A DNA stretch of 64,000 nucleotides, from NCBI RefSeq assembly GCF_008274585.1, contig NZ_VTRT01000002.1, positions 496,001 to 560,000 on the forward strand. The letters are read 5' to 3'. Origin of the DNA: Pedobacter sp. BS3. GTDB lineage: Bacteria > Bacteroidota > Bacteroidia > Sphingobacteriales > Sphingobacteriaceae. The position numbers and the translations under genes are program-made. The notes below the pieces were generated by a model. It was not told the origin of the DNA. It made no database searches and saw only the letters and a list, made by a program, of their open reading frames with translations. Numbering within the stretch: the first letter of the stretch is position 1; each line of letters begins with the position of its first letter. Below, piece by piece: positions 42,820-51,135 of the stretch.

Positions 42820-44352
42820 TTATGGTTTCTGCCACCATACCTGGGTAGAAATTGCATCGGGTCCCTGAGATGCAATGGCTAACTTATAATTGGCCGGATT
42901 GGTCGATTGCACATAAACCGGATACCTTAACCGGGCTGGCATTATCCCGTTATTTTTCAGTCCGCTGCCTTTGGGTAAAACAGGATGCCCCGTACGACGA
43001 TATTCAAACCATTGCTGTAAATCTGTAAGGAACAGACTGTAATATTTCTGAAGATGAATTTTTTCCATCTTTTCATCCAGGCTCTCGGTATCTACCCATT
43101 GTATATCGGCATTGGCAAGATACGTTGCAACATCAACAGACCACGAGGGCAACCATAAGGTAATGCTACTTTTTGTACCGTTATTATAATACGTTTCTGG
43201 TGAACCGCTGATCCAGCCTTTTGCTGCCGCCTCTGCCAATATAAACTGCAATTCGGCATAATTCATGATCATACCGGTCATGGGCTCTGACTGTAGATTG
43301 ATTGCTGGCGGTGTTATGCCTGATACGGTTTGATCCAGTGAATAAAAATAAGACTTCTTGGCATCTCCCTGGCCTTGTGCATAGCCACTGGGAACTCCTA
43401 AAAACTCACCGCTGTATGGCGCTATTCCCCAACGGTTAACCCCACCGGTTCCATAAGTAATATTAATACGCGGATCCTGCCAACGCACCAGGTTATCAAT
43501 AAAGAAACTGCATATTGCAGGCGCCCTGAAATCTGCTGCCCTGATGGTATAATAAGGCGATATGTAAGGGGCTATACCGGTCCATCTTAAAATAGCAGAA
43601 TCATCATTGCCTGCCATTACCGGATAGGCGGGCGCATCGGTATTGACAATTTGCTTAATCTTCGCGATACAGTCACCAGCTACTTCTGCCTTACCCGACA
43701 AGCGAAGCAATAACCGTAAGTATAACGAATTGCCAAATTTCCGCCAGCGGCTGATATTACCGCTAAAAACAGGATCGCTGCCGGCTGTAATAGCGGTATT
43801 GGCTGCCAGTAAGGTGTTGGCTTCTTCCAACTTACTAAAAATGTCCAGGTAGATATCTTTCTGCTTATCAAAAGCCGGCTCATATACCTTGTCTGTCCGT
43901 GCCTTATTGGAGTCAAAATAAGGCACATCGCCAAAGGTATCTGTTAACAGGGAATATATCCATGATTGGCAAATGAGCGATATACCCATATAAGATTTGT
44001 TATAATTAGGATCTGTGCTCGAAAGCCTATAAATATCCTTGAAGTTCGTTAGCTGCGAGAACCAGCCATCCCAAAGGTAAGGTCCCAGGTTATCGCGTAT
44101 ATCATATCTGAATACCAATCCTTCCGCATCGCTGATGTTAACCGTTACCTGCATCAGCTCATTGTTGAGATTTCGGTTCCGTATCATATTATATTTCAAG
44201 GTATTGATCAACGCTGGCGCCAGAAGTTGTCGGGGAAGTGCATTGGGCGTATTATTGGAGTCTGTATTCATCTCCTCAAAATTTGTTGTGCAACCCGCTT
44301 GCACCAGGATAAATATCCCGGTTAACAACATAAGTATGTATGTCTTTCTCAT
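42820..44352 (-). CDS. SusD/RagB-family surface lipoprotein (SusD-like 2)
   Basis: From the ATG at 44352 the protein has 510 residues with a lipobox (LVQAGC, then TTNFEEMNTDSNNT). That start places it 10 bases after the SusC stop. Upstream in-frame codons would overlap susC and give no signal. The TPR-rich helical fold with RWRKFGNSLYLRLLLRLSG and AELQFILAEAAAKGW is typical. It forms the lid over the SusC barrel and captures ligand at the cell surface. The ligand is not predictable, but the companion enzymes suggest a phosphodiester-containing compound. Confidence 0.92.
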   Translation of the reverse strand: MRKTYILMLLTGIFILVQAGCTTNFEEMNTDSNNTPNALPRQLLAPALINTLKYNMIRNRNLNNELMQVTVNISDAEGLVFRYDIRDNLGPYLWDGWFSQLTNFKDIYRLSSTDPNYNKSYMGISLICQSWIYSLLTDTFGDVPYFDSNKARTDKVYEPAFDKQKDIYLDIFSKLEEANTLLAANTAITAGSDPVFSGNISRWRKFGNSLYLRLLLRLSGKAEVAGDCIAKIKQIVNTDAPAYPVMAGNDDSAILRWTGIAPYISPYYTIRAADFRAPAICSFFIDNLVRWQDPRINITYGTGGVNRWGIAPYSGEFLGVPSGYAQGQGDAKKSYFYSLDQTVSGITPPAINLQSEPMTGMIMNYAELQFILAEAAAKGWISGSPETYYNNGTKSSITLWLPSWSVDVATYLANADIQWVDTESLDEKMEKIHLQKYYSLFLTDLQQWFEYRRTGHPVLPKGSGLKNNGIMPARLRYPVYVQSTNPANYKLAIASQGPDAISTQVWWQKP

Positions 44353-44362
44353 TGTATAAAAT

Positions 44363-47300
44363 TTAAATTCCAATAACCAGGTTAACACCAAAGTTCCGCG
44401 TAGAAGGAAACTGACCAATTTCAAAACCCTGCGTAATATCCGTTCCGCTCAGCGTACCAAATTCAGGGTCGTACATTGGCCATTTAGACCAGATGTATAA
44501 ATCACGGCCATATATCCCGATGGTAGCTTTTTGCAAACGCAATTTTTTGACCAGTTTGGCTGAAAATGTATAATTCAGGCTGGCTTCACGGAATTTGACA
44601 AAATCGGTTGAATAGGTACTGCCCTCGGCATTATCTACGCCATACATCGACTGATAGAACGCATCAACATCATAAGCTATAACATCGTTTTTCCGATAGG
44701 TGCCGTCCCCATTGTCGATTACACCGTTACCAACAATACCATTGTACCTTCCGGGCAGAGTATTGGTTGTTTTCCCGGCCCTGGATAATACAGCATAGCT
44801 CATGGAATGGGCTACCCCACCAAATTGTGCATCAAACAACACATTTAGCCGGAATTGCTTATACCTGAACTGATTGTTCCATCCGGCTTTCCAGCGGGGT
44901 ATGGTATTTCCTAAATACTGTACATCAGAGCTGATCAAGGCATTACCGGTAGTAGCATTATACACTATCTGTCCATCCGGCGACCTTACAAAACCCCGGC
45001 CATATAAGGCATCCATACTGCCGCCAACCATAGCCACAATCTGCCCTCCGCCGGCAATGCCGGTTTGCAACACAACAGAGCTATCCGGTAGGTCCGCCAC
45101 CCTGTTTTTATTGGCAGAAAACGTCATGTTAGAGGCCCAGCTAAAGTTTTTGGTTATTACCGGTTTGCTGCTTAGCGCTATTTCTATGCCTCTGTTGGTT
45201 ATCTTTCCGGCATTAATAAGCAGCTTGGCATATCCCGACGAGCGATCGGCTACCCGTTGTAAGATCTGGTCTTTGGTGTTACCGGAATAAAGCGCCACAT
45301 CAACGCCTATCCGGCTTTTTAATAACCTGATGTCAGCTCCAACCTCGTATGTTGTTGTTTTCAGGGGCTTCAGATCAGGGTTAGCTAGCAACGAAGGATT
45401 CTGTAAGGCTCCGCTATACACGCTTCCCGGCGAAACATAATTAAAGGCCGTAAGATATGGGCTTGTCCCCCCACTTCCTACTACTGACGCGGAAGCCCGG
45501 AACTTCGCAAAGCTGATATAGTCCGGCAAACGAAAACGCTCTGATGCTACAAAGCTCAGACTGGCCGAAGGATAAAAGAAACCGGAATTGGCCGTGCGGT
45601 TTGCTGTTGCCAGCACACTGTTCCAGTCCTGACGGGCAGTCAAATCCAGATACAAATATCTTCTGTATTCCAAAGAGGCTAAACCATAGAAGCTGTTAAT
45701 AGCATATTTGCTTCTATACGGCCTTGTATCTAAGGGCCCTGCTGCATTAGCCATGGTATAAACGCCGGGATATATTAGAGAATCGGCCCGTACTTCGTCT
45801 TTATTATAATTGTTTCTCAGCATACTGCCACCGGCCGATATAGACAAATCAAACTCCCGGCTTATCTTTTTGGCATATTTCAAAAGAAAATCACTGCTTT
45901 GTTCCATCGAAAAAATAGACTGGGTACGGTAGCTGCCTTTCTGATAATAGGTACCGGCATCGTAAGGTCTTTTCTGAGCCCGCTGCTCCTCGACAAAATC
46001 AATGGATGTTCTTAGCTGCAAGCTCAGCTCTTTGGTGAAGTTATAAGTAGCCTGTACATTCCCGGTAAGTCCGTAACGGTTAGAACTGTTTAAATATTCA
46101 TAAGCAATGGCATATGGATTTTGCGGCTGCGTGCTAAACGGGTATTGTATAGCCACACCCTCCTGACCATATTCCCAATAATTTTTTAACCAGTTTATGT
46201 CTGCACTGGGTAGCCATGCCAAAGTCCAGTACATAATACCCTGATTACCATAACCAACCGAGGGAAGATTATCGCTCCATTTGTTGGTATAATTAATTTT
46301 AGAAGTAATGGTCAGTTTATCGCTCACTTTTGAATTTACAGCCAGAGCAACACTATTGCGCTTATAACCCGTATTGGGAATAATCCATTTGTTATTTGCA
46401 TTAGTAACAGAAAACCTGGCTGTAGTTTTGTCTGTTCCGCCATCAATACTTACCGAATTAGTAAAGGTTTGCCCTGTATTAAAATAGTCGCGTATCTGGT
46501 TGGTATAAGGAACCCAGGGTGTTCTTTCTGTTCCCTGCGCTCTTGTTACCGGATCATACTGATAAAATAGCTGACCTTCAAACCGTGGTCCATAAGCAGA
46601 ACTTGTACTACTGGTGTTAGCTCCATCTTCCGAAGCTTTATACGAGTAATAGGAAGCTCCACCTAATCCCTGCCCGTACTCATATTGAAAGTCGGGCCAC
46701 CTGTTCACTTCCTCCATAGACGAATTCGAACTGAACGTTATTCCAAGACCTTTCCTTTTGGGATTTCCTGACTTGGTAGTAATAATAATGGCGCCATTAG
46801 CACCCCGCTGGCCGTACAGTGCTGATGCGCCCGGCCCCTTTAAAACACTTACGCTTTCAATATCTTCGGGATTAATATCATCCAGCCCGCTTCCGTAATC
46901 GGCCGGCATATTTGCGCCATCAGTTCCGTTAATCGATTCGCCGCTAATAGCCGTACGGCGACCGCTCCCCTGGTTAATTACTACGCCATCTACCACAACA
47001 AGCGCCTCATTATCTCCGGTAAGATTATTCTCGCCCCTCAAAATAATTTTAATCGACCCCGTTGGCCCGCCGTTGGAGCGCACTAAATTTAGTCCTGCAA
47101 CTTTTCCGGATAAGGCATCAGTCCAGTTATTCGATAGCGCCTCTGTCAGATCTTCTCCCTTTATAGTAGAAACAGCATAACCCAGGGCTTTTTCTTCACG
47201 CTTAATACCCAACGCGGTTACTATCACGTTATCTAATACCTGTGAGTTCACTTTAAGGATTACAGATACATTACTTCGCCCTTTTACACTAATTTCCTGT

Positions 47301-47863
47301 GTAACATACCCGATATAAGATACTACCAGTATGGAATTTTCATTTGCTACCGTTATGGTAAATTCGCCTTTTGAGTTAGTAAGGGCTGCTTTACTTGAGG
47401 TCCCTTTCACCATAATGGAGGCTCCTATCAACGGTTCACCTTTTTCATCCATAACTTTACCGCTTATGGGTACAGCCGCAGGTACTGCGGCCTTACTGCC
47501 CCGGCGAATGGTTACCGTTTTATACTCATCATTAAATAATATTTCTACTCGTTGCCCTTCAAAACATTTGTGTAACACCTCATCCAGTGCCACATTATCC
47601 ATTTTTAAATTAAGCGGCCTGATACTTTTTATAAGCTCTGCATCAGTAATAAAGGTATAGCCGGTACGCTCAGTTAATCGCTGAAAAACCTGCTTAATAG
47701 ATGCATTCTTTACACTGATACTTACCTGCTGGGCAAGGCCGGTTGCGCTAACCTGCAAAAAGGCAACCATCAGTACAATAAAACTCAGTTTCATAATAAT
47801 GAGGAATTTTAAGGAGCAACAGGAATTCTTCCCGCATCGTAATGCCGTAAACTTTTTATACAT
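44363..47863 (-). CDS. SusC/RagA TonB-dependent transporter with STN signalling domain
   Basis: The 1166-residue outer-membrane protein has an extended signal peptide (a second start, MKLSFIVLMVAFLQVSATGL at codon 24, would also work). An STN domain follows (about 48-118, VKNASIKQVFQRLTERTGYT), then a carboxypeptidase-D-like domain (about 132-205, GKVMDEKGEPLIGASIMVKG), the plug (about 225-350, SVLKGPGASALYGQRGANG) and a 22-strand barrel to the end. The STN domain contacts the FecR protein encoded upstream, so the system senses its own transport substrate. It pairs with the SusD lipoprotein. Confidence 0.95.
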   Translation of the reverse strand: MYKKFTALRCGKNSCCSLKFLIIMKLSFIVLMVAFLQVSATGLAQQVSISVKNASIKQVFQRLTERTGYTFITDAELIKSIRPLNLKMDNVALDEVLHKCFEGQRVEILFNDEYKTVTIRRGSKAAVPAAVPISGKVMDEKGEPLIGASIMVKGTSSKAALTNSKGEFTITVANENSILVVSYIGYVTQEISVKGRSNVSVILKVNSQVLDNVIVTALGIKREEKALGYAVSTIKGEDLTEALSNNWTDALSGKVAGLNLVRSNGGPTGSIKIILRGENNLTGDNEALVVVDGVVINQGSGRRTAISGESINGTDGANMPADYGSGLDDINPEDIESVSVLKGPGASALYGQRGANGAIIITTKSGNPKRKGLGITFSSNSSMEEVNRWPDFQYEYGQGLGGASYYSYKASEDGANTSSTSSAYGPRFEGQLFYQYDPVTRAQGTERTPWVPYTNQIRDYFNTGQTFTNSVSIDGGTDKTTARFSVTNANNKWIIPNTGYKRNSVALAVNSKVSDKLTITSKINYTNKWSDNLPSVGYGNQGIMYWTLAWLPSADINWLKNYWEYGQEGVAIQYPFSTQPQNPYAIAYEYLNSSNRYGLTGNVQATYNFTKELSLQLRTSIDFVEEQRAQKRPYDAGTYYQKGSYRTQSIFSMEQSSDFLLKYAKKISREFDLSISAGGSMLRNNYNKDEVRADSLIYPGVYTMANAAGPLDTRPYRSKYAINSFYGLASLEYRRYLYLDLTARQDWNSVLATANRTANSGFFYPSASLSFVASERFRLPDYISFAKFRASASVVGSGGTSPYLTAFNYVSPGSVYSGALQNPSLLANPDLKPLKTTTYEVGADIRLLKSRIGVDVALYSGNTKDQILQRVADRSSGYAKLLINAGKITNRGIEIALSSKPVITKNFSWASNMTFSANKNRVADLPDSSVVLQTGIAGGGQIVAMVGGSMDALYGRGFVRSPDGQIVYNATTGNALISSDVQYLGNTIPRWKAGWNNQFRYKQFRLNVLFDAQFGGVAHSMSYAVLSRAGKTTNTLPGRYNGIVGNGVIDNGDGTYRKNDVIAYDVDAFYQSMYGVDNAEGSTYSTDFVKFREASLNYTFSAKLVKKLRLQKATIGIYGRDLYIWSKWPMYDPEFGTLSGTDITQGFEIGQFPSTRNFGVNLVIGI

Positions 47864-47915
47864 TTGGTTAGGATTAAATTTTATTGGTTGTCGTAATCAA
47901 TTTTAATATTATCCT

Positions 47916-47933
47916 CCAGCAGCCTGCTGCTGG
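47916..47933. promoter_or_regulatory. Hairpin between fecR and the SusC gene
   Basis: ccagcag and ctgctgg (47916-47922 and 47927-47933) form a 7-bp GC-rich stem with loop cctg in the 125-base spacer upstream of the SusC gene. It could be an attenuator or end the fecR transcript. There is no TAnnTTTG box here, as expected if the cognate ECF sigma drives the SusC gene. Confidence 0.4.
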
Positions 47934-47988
47934 TAAACCGGGGGTGCGCCAACACTCCTGGTTTTACTGATAATTATTTTTGGTCGTG

Positions 47989-49245
47989 TTAATTATTAGC
48001 TATAACAGTTATCCTCCTTTCGCCCTTTTCAATGCCTCCCGGCGTAGTTTTAAAATGAATTTTATTGGTTAATTCCATGGTCTTTAACAGGTTATCCAGG
48101 TTCCTTGACCGCAGATAATTTCCCTGGAAAGCAATATCCGACATATCCCCCTGATACGCTACATCAAAATTGTACCAGCGTGACAGTTTCTTCATAATAT
48201 CACGGATATTTTCATTATTGAAGATAAAATAACCGTTTTTCCAGGCAATGATATCATCCGCGTCATCCGGAGTTGTTATTTCTACTCCCGGCTTACGTAA
48301 GCTGGTAACGGCGGCCTGTCCGGGCTTTAAGATGATATCTCTAAAGCCGCTGTTTGTTGAAGATACACGTACCTTCCCTTCCAGTAAGGTTGTTTGGGTC
48401 GTCTCATCATCATGGTAAGCGCTAATGTTAAAATGTGTACCCAAAACCTCCACTTCTTGTGTGGCTGTAACCACGATAAACGGTATCCACGCCTCTTCCC
48501 GACCCTCTCCTGAGGAAAGGGAGTTGGAACTGTGGGATTTCCCCCCTTTGGGGGGATTAAGGGGGGCTTTTGCCACCTCAAAGTAAGCCTCTCCACTTAA
48601 TTCCACCCGGCGCTCACCACCGCTGAATTTGGACGGATAGCGCAATGACGAAGCGGAATTCAACCAAACCTTGGTGCCATCCGGTAGCTGAAGCTGGTAT
48701 TGCCCGCCACGGGGAACGGTTAGCGTGTTGTGTATTGTAGCCTCTCCCCCCGCCCTCTCCAAAGGAGAGGGAGCCGTTTTATAAGATAACTGCCCGTCGG
48801 CCTCCTTGGTGATTTTTGTACCGGACTGTTCGGCCAACTCGCCATTCGTGGCATCGGTCAGGTTGATTTTACTGCCATCGCCTAAGGTCAGGATGGCTTT
48901 ATTACTGCCGGGCAGAATGGCAGCAGCAATTTTAGCCGGGGCCTTAACCGGTTTTTGACTTGACGTATGATCATTCGTATAAAAATATAACCCAATGGCA
49001 ACAAACAATAAAATAGCTGCTGCAGAAGCAATACGGGGCCAGTAATTTATTCTGCGAATGTTTCTAGGCAATGGAAGCCGGCTGTAGATAATTTTTTGTA
49101 CCTGTTCATAATCCGGCTCATCAGGCATTGGTTCATGACTGTCCACAGCCTGATTATACCAGCTCTCAACAAGCCGCTTCTCCTCTGGTGAGCACTTATT
49201 TTCCAGGTACTTATTTAGCAATTCCTGCGCCTTTTCTTTCGTCAT
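47989..49245 (-). CDS. FecR-family anti-sigma regulator with in-frame palindromic inserts
   Basis: The 418-residue protein has a cytoplasmic N-terminal part, one transmembrane helix (about 69-88), the FecR domain (about 170-300, TVPRGGQYQLQLPDGTKVWL and SGEAYFEV) and a C-terminal DUF4974/STN-like domain (IIAWKNGYFIFNNENIRDIM). It relays the SusC state to the adjacent ECF sigma factor. Two segments foreign to the family interrupt the fold: residues 158-169 (PSPLERAGGEA) and about 227-253 (APLNPPKGGKSH to GREEAW). Both are encoded by GC-rich palindromes. The frame stays open, so the protein may still work. Confidence 0.92.
   Translation of the reverse strand: MTKEKAQELLNKYLENKCSPEEKRLVESWYNQAVDSHEPMPDEPDYEQVQKIIYSRLPLPRNIRRINYWPRIASAAAILLFVAIGLYFYTNDHTSSQKPVKAPAKIAAAILPGSNKAILTLGDGSKINLTDATNGELAEQSGTKITKEADGQLSYKTAPSPLERAGGEATIHNTLTVPRGGQYQLQLPDGTKVWLNSASSLRYPSKFSGGERRVELSGEAYFEVAKAPLNPPKGGKSHSSNSLSSGEGREEAWIPFIVVTATQEVEVLGTHFNISAYHDDETTQTTLLEGKVRVSSTNSGFRDIILKPGQAAVTSLRKPGVEITTPDDADDIIAWKNGYFIFNNENIRDIMKKLSRWYNFDVAYQGDMSDIAFQGNYLRSRNLDNLLKTMELTNKIHFKTTPGGIEKGERRITVIANN
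48487..48567. repeat. In-frame palindromic insert 1 in fecR
   Basis: About 81 bases with ccctctcctgaggaaaggg-like and cccccctttgggggg (48541-48555) palindromes sit between codons for FEVAK and IPFIVV, which are adjacent or nearly so in ordinary FecR proteins. The insert is a multiple of three and keeps the frame open. The resulting peptide is rich in Pro, Gly, Ser and Lys. Confidence 0.75.
48742..48778. repeat. In-frame palindromic insert 2 in fecR
   Basis: The perfect hairpin ccctctcc-aaa-ggagaggg (48753-48771) lies in a 37-base GC-rich stretch that codes for PSPLERAGGEA, between the YKTA segment and the TIHNTL start of the FecR domain. Together with insert 1 it gives this gene two mobile-palindrome-like scars. 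Confidence 0.75.
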
Positions 49246-49320
49246 AATTGGCCGGCATTAATGCCTGTTTATAGCTAAGACAATTTGATGCGGTAATGGT
49301 AGACATCGGAATTAATTTTT

Positions 49321-49450
49321 TTTTAATGACAGTTGATACAGTGGATAGTAGACAATGGACAGTTGACAATGGCTAATGGCTAGGTGGAAGGTTTAAGGCG
49401 TAAGGCAAAAAACGAACAACGAGAAACGAATGACAAAAAACGAACAACAA
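49321..49450. repeat. Short-word tandem repeats between sigma factor and fecR
   Basis: Two word families follow each other: gacagttgatacagtggatagtagacaatggacag (about 49325-49382) and aaaaaacgaacaacgagaaacgaatgac (about 49405-49450). The first uses almost the same words as the repeat at 6175-6257. Together they fill the spacer of 214 bases between the two regulatory genes. Confidence 0.65.
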
Positions 49451-49459
49451 TGCAACCAG

Positions 49460-50026
49460 TCAAAACAATAACGTAAAAAAGGATGATATTTGAGCCTTGA
49501 GTACCTTTAACGCCCTGTTAATGGTTTTTTTAACTGTATGGTCGGTGATGCTCAGTTCTTCGGCAATGGCTTTATGCGAGAGGCCTGACTTTCGGCTCAT
49601 TTCAAATATTTCACGCATTTTGGGTGGCAAATTGGCTATTTCCTGTTCAATGCGCTCCAGCAGGTCATGATATACTACCTGCTCGTCGGTGTTGTATTCG
49701 CCTTGTTCGGCAAACCTGGCTAACGACAACAGGTAAGTATCCTTCAACCGGCTGCGGTTGATTTGATTTAACGTCTGATTCCTTACTGCCGTATACAGGT
49801 ATGATTTTATCGAGGTTGTTAGTATAAGCCCGCCCGATTTTTTCCAAAGCGTAGTAAAAATATCCTGCACTACATCCATAGCCTCATCGTCATCGCGAAG
49901 CATTTTGCGGGCATGCGCATACAATACAGCCCAATACCGGTTGTAAATAGCGGTAAAAGCAGCCTCATTGCCTTCGCACAAAAAAGCAACCAGTTCCTGA
50001 TCGGTGAGAGCACTGTATGCTGACAT
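49460..50026 (-). CDS. ECF RNA polymerase sigma factor (FecI-like)
   Basis: The 188-residue sigma factor has region 2 (about 12-85, FTAIYNRYWAVLYAHARKML and DVVQDIFTTLWKK) and region 4 (about 125-178, NLPPKMREIFEMSRKSGLSH). It is the first gene of the FecR/SusC/SusD locus and probably controls SusC expression once FecR signals. Unlike the sigma factor at 2801-3394, it keeps its regulatory partners. Confidence 0.93.
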   Translation of the reverse strand: MSAYSALTDQELVAFLCEGNEAAFTAIYNRYWAVLYAHARKMLRDDDEAMDVVQDIFTTLWKKSGGLILTTSIKSYLYTAVRNQTLNQINRSRLKDTYLLSLARFAEQGEYNTDEQVVYHDLLERIEQEIANLPPKMREIFEMSRKSGLSHKAIAEELSITDHTVKKTINRALKVLKAQISSFFTLLF

Positions 50027-51135
50027 GAAGGTTAGTTATAACCACGAAGTTATAAATAAATATAAGATTACAAAAGATACTGGTTTTTAAAAAGCAAACA
50101 GTCTATAAAGTCCTTAGACTATTCTGACCACCCCAAGGGATGCCCCATCGTAGCTAACAGACGCTTCGAAAGAGTTCTGCCTGACTGCAAATGGTTTTAC
50201 AATCTCATCGGTAATAATAAACTAAGGGATGTAAACGATTTTCTTCACTTACATATTGCGATAAAAATCGCAGAACTCATACATCCGCGTTACAAACTAT
50301 CATGTATCACAATTAATTTGTCTTTTCCTCCCCCTACCCCCTCCAGCGGCTATCGTGTGTACACAAATATTATTTCGCTCTATGCCGCGGGGCATCCTAC
50401 TTTTGAGGCATCAAAAGTAGGCAAAAATGCTTGTCAATCCCACCAGGAGCCTTTATCCACATAGCCTGCGCTCATCAAAAAAACAGCGGCGCTTCGTTTT
50501 GTTCGTCAATACAGAACGAACGTTTTATGCAAACTTGTTCACAAAACCACTACATTTAAGGCTTGGCTGTGCCAAAGATACTACTCTGCAACTGTTTTTT
50601 TAATTTATCCGGCTCTTGGGGATTGACGACGTACTTCGGAAAATCTCCTACTTTTATCAAAGTAACCTGACGATTTGCTTAGTGGGCATACCGCATATAT
50701 AACCACTGGCTTCATGGCTAAGAGTGATAGGATGTGTATACATAATAGCTACCTCGCTGGCGCATCGCGTGTCGCGTGTGCCTTTCTTGTATGTTCTTCA
50801 GTCCGGCTCATGGCCCGCCGGCTGGCTGATTCTTTGATGAGCCAAAAACCACCCCCTTGTGATTATTCCAAACACCCAACTTTGTCGGAATAACAGGCTT
50901 GAGAGTGAGGATGGCTAAAAATTCTCGCCATCCCACTCACAGAATCTTTAGACAAAGTGTAACCCAGAGATCTCTACCAGAAGAACTTAGGAAAGAGATT
51001 TTACTTCGCGTTTGCTTTGCGATATCTTCCTATGATCGTCTTAATAATGGTACTTTCTGACTTTTTAGACACATCTACAACTAAAGCATAAGGCTATCCA
51101 GATATGCAGTTTTTATGCACTATATCGAAGTGGCG
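50027..51135. other. 1.1-kb stretch without a convincing gene
   Basis: I find no reading frame with protein-like composition and no family match. It contains the palindromes at 50382-50395 (atgccgcggggcat) and 50396-50421, several short C-rich runs, and near 51054-51069 the sequence gactttttagacacat. That matches the ends of the family B elements, but no partner end is seen. It may be decayed mobile DNA. Confidence 0.4.
50396..50421. repeat. 11-bp-stem palindrome in the gene-free stretch
   Basis: cctacttttga and tcaaaagtagg pair perfectly around the loop ggca, directly after the smaller palindrome atgcc-gcgg-ggcat (50382-50395). It could be a terminator, but no gene ends near it. Confidence 0.6.

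Noticed and set aside
50675-50893. 72-codon reading frame in the gene-free stretch
   Set aside because: The predicted protein has irregular composition, no start signal and no recognisable family. It overlaps repeat-like DNA.
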